This document shows, one piece after another, positions 5,255-6,398 of a stretch of 6,398 bases of DNA (position 1 is its first letter; each line of letters opens with the position of its first letter). Origin of the DNA: Methanobacteriota archaeon (GTDB taxonomy: Archaea > Halobacteriota > Bog-38 > Methanoflorentales > Methanoflorentaceae); contig PMYA01000076.1 of assembly GCA_003170935.1 (NCBI GenBank), positions 1-6,398 on the forward strand, given 5' to 3'. The position numbers and the translations under genes were made by a program. Below the pieces are notes generated by a model. The model saw only the letters and a program-made list of their open reading frames with translations, was not told where the DNA came from and ran no database searches.

Positions 5255-6370
5255 CTAATATTTAAAAGCATCGTAAAGCTCAAAGTGGCTTTCTTTACGA
5301 TAGCTCCGCTTAGTTTTGGTCTGTCGAAGGGTCCCCCATTTATAGGGATACTCGAACGCAAGCTTTCTGTTTTGACACAACGGTGCAGCTTTGTCTGGGC
5401 ATGCAGTTAGGCAGTCACCGTTACAAATTGGCGTGAAACGCCCGCTCTCGTCCCTCATAGTTAATTTACCGAGCGTTGTGCATTGCGTTGGCCGGAATAG
5501 GGCAGGATCATACTGCTCCAAACATATTGACAGGGTCATTTCGTACTTCCCACAAAGTGACTCAACTTGCCTATATAGTTTTAACCGATCAACAAAACTA
5601 AGTGAGTGGTTCCCTTCTTTAAGCGTATAGTTAGCTCGTATTTCAGCCACCAAATCTGAGAATGAACTATTCTCTATTCTAGAGGTTAGTCTGTTAAAAA
5701 CCCTCGCGTTGAAAGTGCCCGTCGATATAGTAACATTCTTAATTCCTATCGAACTTAGCCTCTCAAAAAGCTCGGTCAGTTCTTCGTGATCGTCTGTAAA
5801 CCCACAAATGATCGGATCGACTCTTGCCACTACATCGACGCCTGCGTTTAAGAGCTGTTCGATCGCTCTAAACCTTCTGAAAGCGGAGGGTGCCTTGCTT
5901 AGCACGCGCAATTTTTTCTCATTAATGCTTTCACACGTAAGCGAAACGCGAAGTCGTTTGTAGTCGAACCAATTGGTATCAAGGATTTTAAGCACGAGAT
6001 CCGACTTGGTAACGATAGTGAAGTAGACATTGTGTTCAACAGCAACGTTCATGGAGCGTAGTGCGGTGTTATACACGAGGTCAAGTGGTTGGAAAGGGTC
6101 CGTGACTGCGCAAAAATAGAGCGGGGGACAGATCGCTAGGCTACTTAGCTCCGCTTCAAGCAATTCCGGCGTGTTTTCATAGACTTCAATTGAGCGCCCA
6201 GGACGAGACCATGGGTAACCCTTGGCGTAGCAATAAACGCAGTCAAAAATACAATCTCCGCTTTTCGTCAGGTTCACAATTGCTGCATGCGGACATCTCC
6301 TATGATTAGCACGATATGGGAAATCATGGATAAGTCTGCTGCGTCGCTCTATTGGAACCGCTTTAAACAT
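5255..6370 (-). CDS. Radical SAM protein, SplB-like (COG1533 type), with cysteine-rich C-terminus
   Basis: A 371-residue cytoplasmic iron-sulfur enzyme. C40-IFD-C44-VY-C47 in GDCIFDCVYCYAKGYP is the classic CxxxCxxC motif that binds the [4Fe-4S] cluster which cleaves S-adenosylmethionine. TDPFQP (90-95), FTIVTKSDLVL (117-127), SLTCESINEKKLRVLSKAP (143-161) and the VDPIICGFTDD region (184-194) follow the pattern of the group often labelled 'DNA repair photolyase' (SplB-like). That label is by similarity; nothing here proves lesion repair. After the radical SAM core come C273, C283, C297, C316, C320, C324 and C332, including CNGDCLTAC, which could hold one or two extra iron-sulfur clusters. Start ATG 6370 has only a weak site (AAAGG) and the frame is open to the window edge, so a further upstream start cannot be excluded. 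No functional tie to the neighbours is visible. Confidence 0.83.
   Translation of the reverse strand: MFKAVPIERRSRLIHDFPYRANHRRCPHAAIVNLTKSGDCIFDCVYCYAKGYPWSRPGRSIEVYENTPELLEAELSSLAICPPLYFCAVTDPFQPLDLVYNTALRSMNVAVEHNVYFTIVTKSDLVLKILDTNWFDYKRLRVSLTCESINEKKLRVLSKAPSAFRRFRAIEQLLNAGVDVVARVDPIICGFTDDHEELTELFERLSSIGIKNVTISTGTFNARVFNRLTSRIENSSFSDLVAEIRANYTLKEGNHSLSFVDRLKLYRQVESLCGKYEMTLSICLEQYDPALFRPTQCTTLGKLTMRDESGRFTPICNGDCLTACPDKAAPLCQNRKLAFEYPYKWGTLRQTKTKRSYRKESHFELYDAFKY
5257..5269 (-). promoter_or_regulatory. Possible TATA box of the epimerase gene inside the preceding gene's end
   Basis: The minus strand reads CTTTTAAATATTA, centred about 44 bases before the epimerase ATG. That would give a transcript starting near 5237 with a leader of about 18 bases. 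The same bases encode the last residues of the radical SAM protein (AFKY), so the AT-rich match could be incidental. Transcription together with the upstream gene is equally possible. Confidence 0.35.
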
Positions 6371-6398
6371 GCTAAAGCCTTTGGTTATGATTATGTAT

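Noticed and set aside
1..6398. CRISPR arrays, insertion sequences, tRNA or rRNA genes, defence or toxin-antitoxin systems
   Set aside because: Read on both strands, no regularly spaced repeats, transposase frames, terminal inverted repeats or tRNA-like signatures were seen, and the genes leave little room for them.

Overview
The window looks archaeal. Start codons sit downstream of TATA-box-like sequences rather than bacterial -35/-10 pairs. Ribosome binding sites resemble GGTGAT or GAGGT. One gene starts with GTG and another probably with TTG. The sugar-phosphate nucleotidylyltransferase has the archaeal GlmU-type layout, with the 'YPWDLL' signature and a left-handed beta-helix tail. Base composition is moderate (below 50% GC by eye). 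A Nitrososphaerota (thaumarchaeal) source is my best guess, but it is an inference from style and gene content; no marker gene is present.

Layout, left to right. Positions 1-253 hold no convincing gene. They contain the probable end signal of the gene to the right and a strong TATA box pointing left, toward a gene outside the window. Positions 254-1468 (minus) encode an archaeal GlmU-like bifunctional nucleotidylyltransferase/acyltransferase. A 121-base divergent intergenic region with two TATA-like palindromes separates it from a rightward pair. The first of the pair, 1590-3206, is a BshC-family protein (the putative cysteine-adding enzyme family of bacillithiol synthesis). It overlaps the second, 3199-3822, a PIG-L/LmbE-family zinc deacetylase (the BshB family). 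Convergent to these is a 112-residue DUF1616-like membrane protein (3852-4190, minus), probably translated from a leaderless mRNA. An NAD-dependent sugar-nucleotide epimerase (4308-5219, minus) and a radical SAM protein of the SplB-like COG1533 type (5255-6370, minus) complete the window.

How the genes may work together. In known bacillithiol synthesis UDP-GlcNAc is joined to malate by BshA, deacetylated by BshB, and cysteine is added by BshC. Here a BshC-like gene and a BshB-like gene are overlapped in one transcription unit. They lie head-to-head with a gene whose family makes UDP-GlcNAc or related UDP/dTDP sugars. The simplest inference is a pathway making an amino-sugar conjugate, possibly a low-molecular-weight thiol, in an archaeon. 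No BshA-type glycosyltransferase is in the window, and the BshC-like protein carries an unusual cysteine-pair (probable zinc) insertion, so the product may differ from bacillithiol. The epimerase and the DUF1616-like membrane protein could equally belong to surface-glycan synthesis. The radical SAM gene has no evident link to either.
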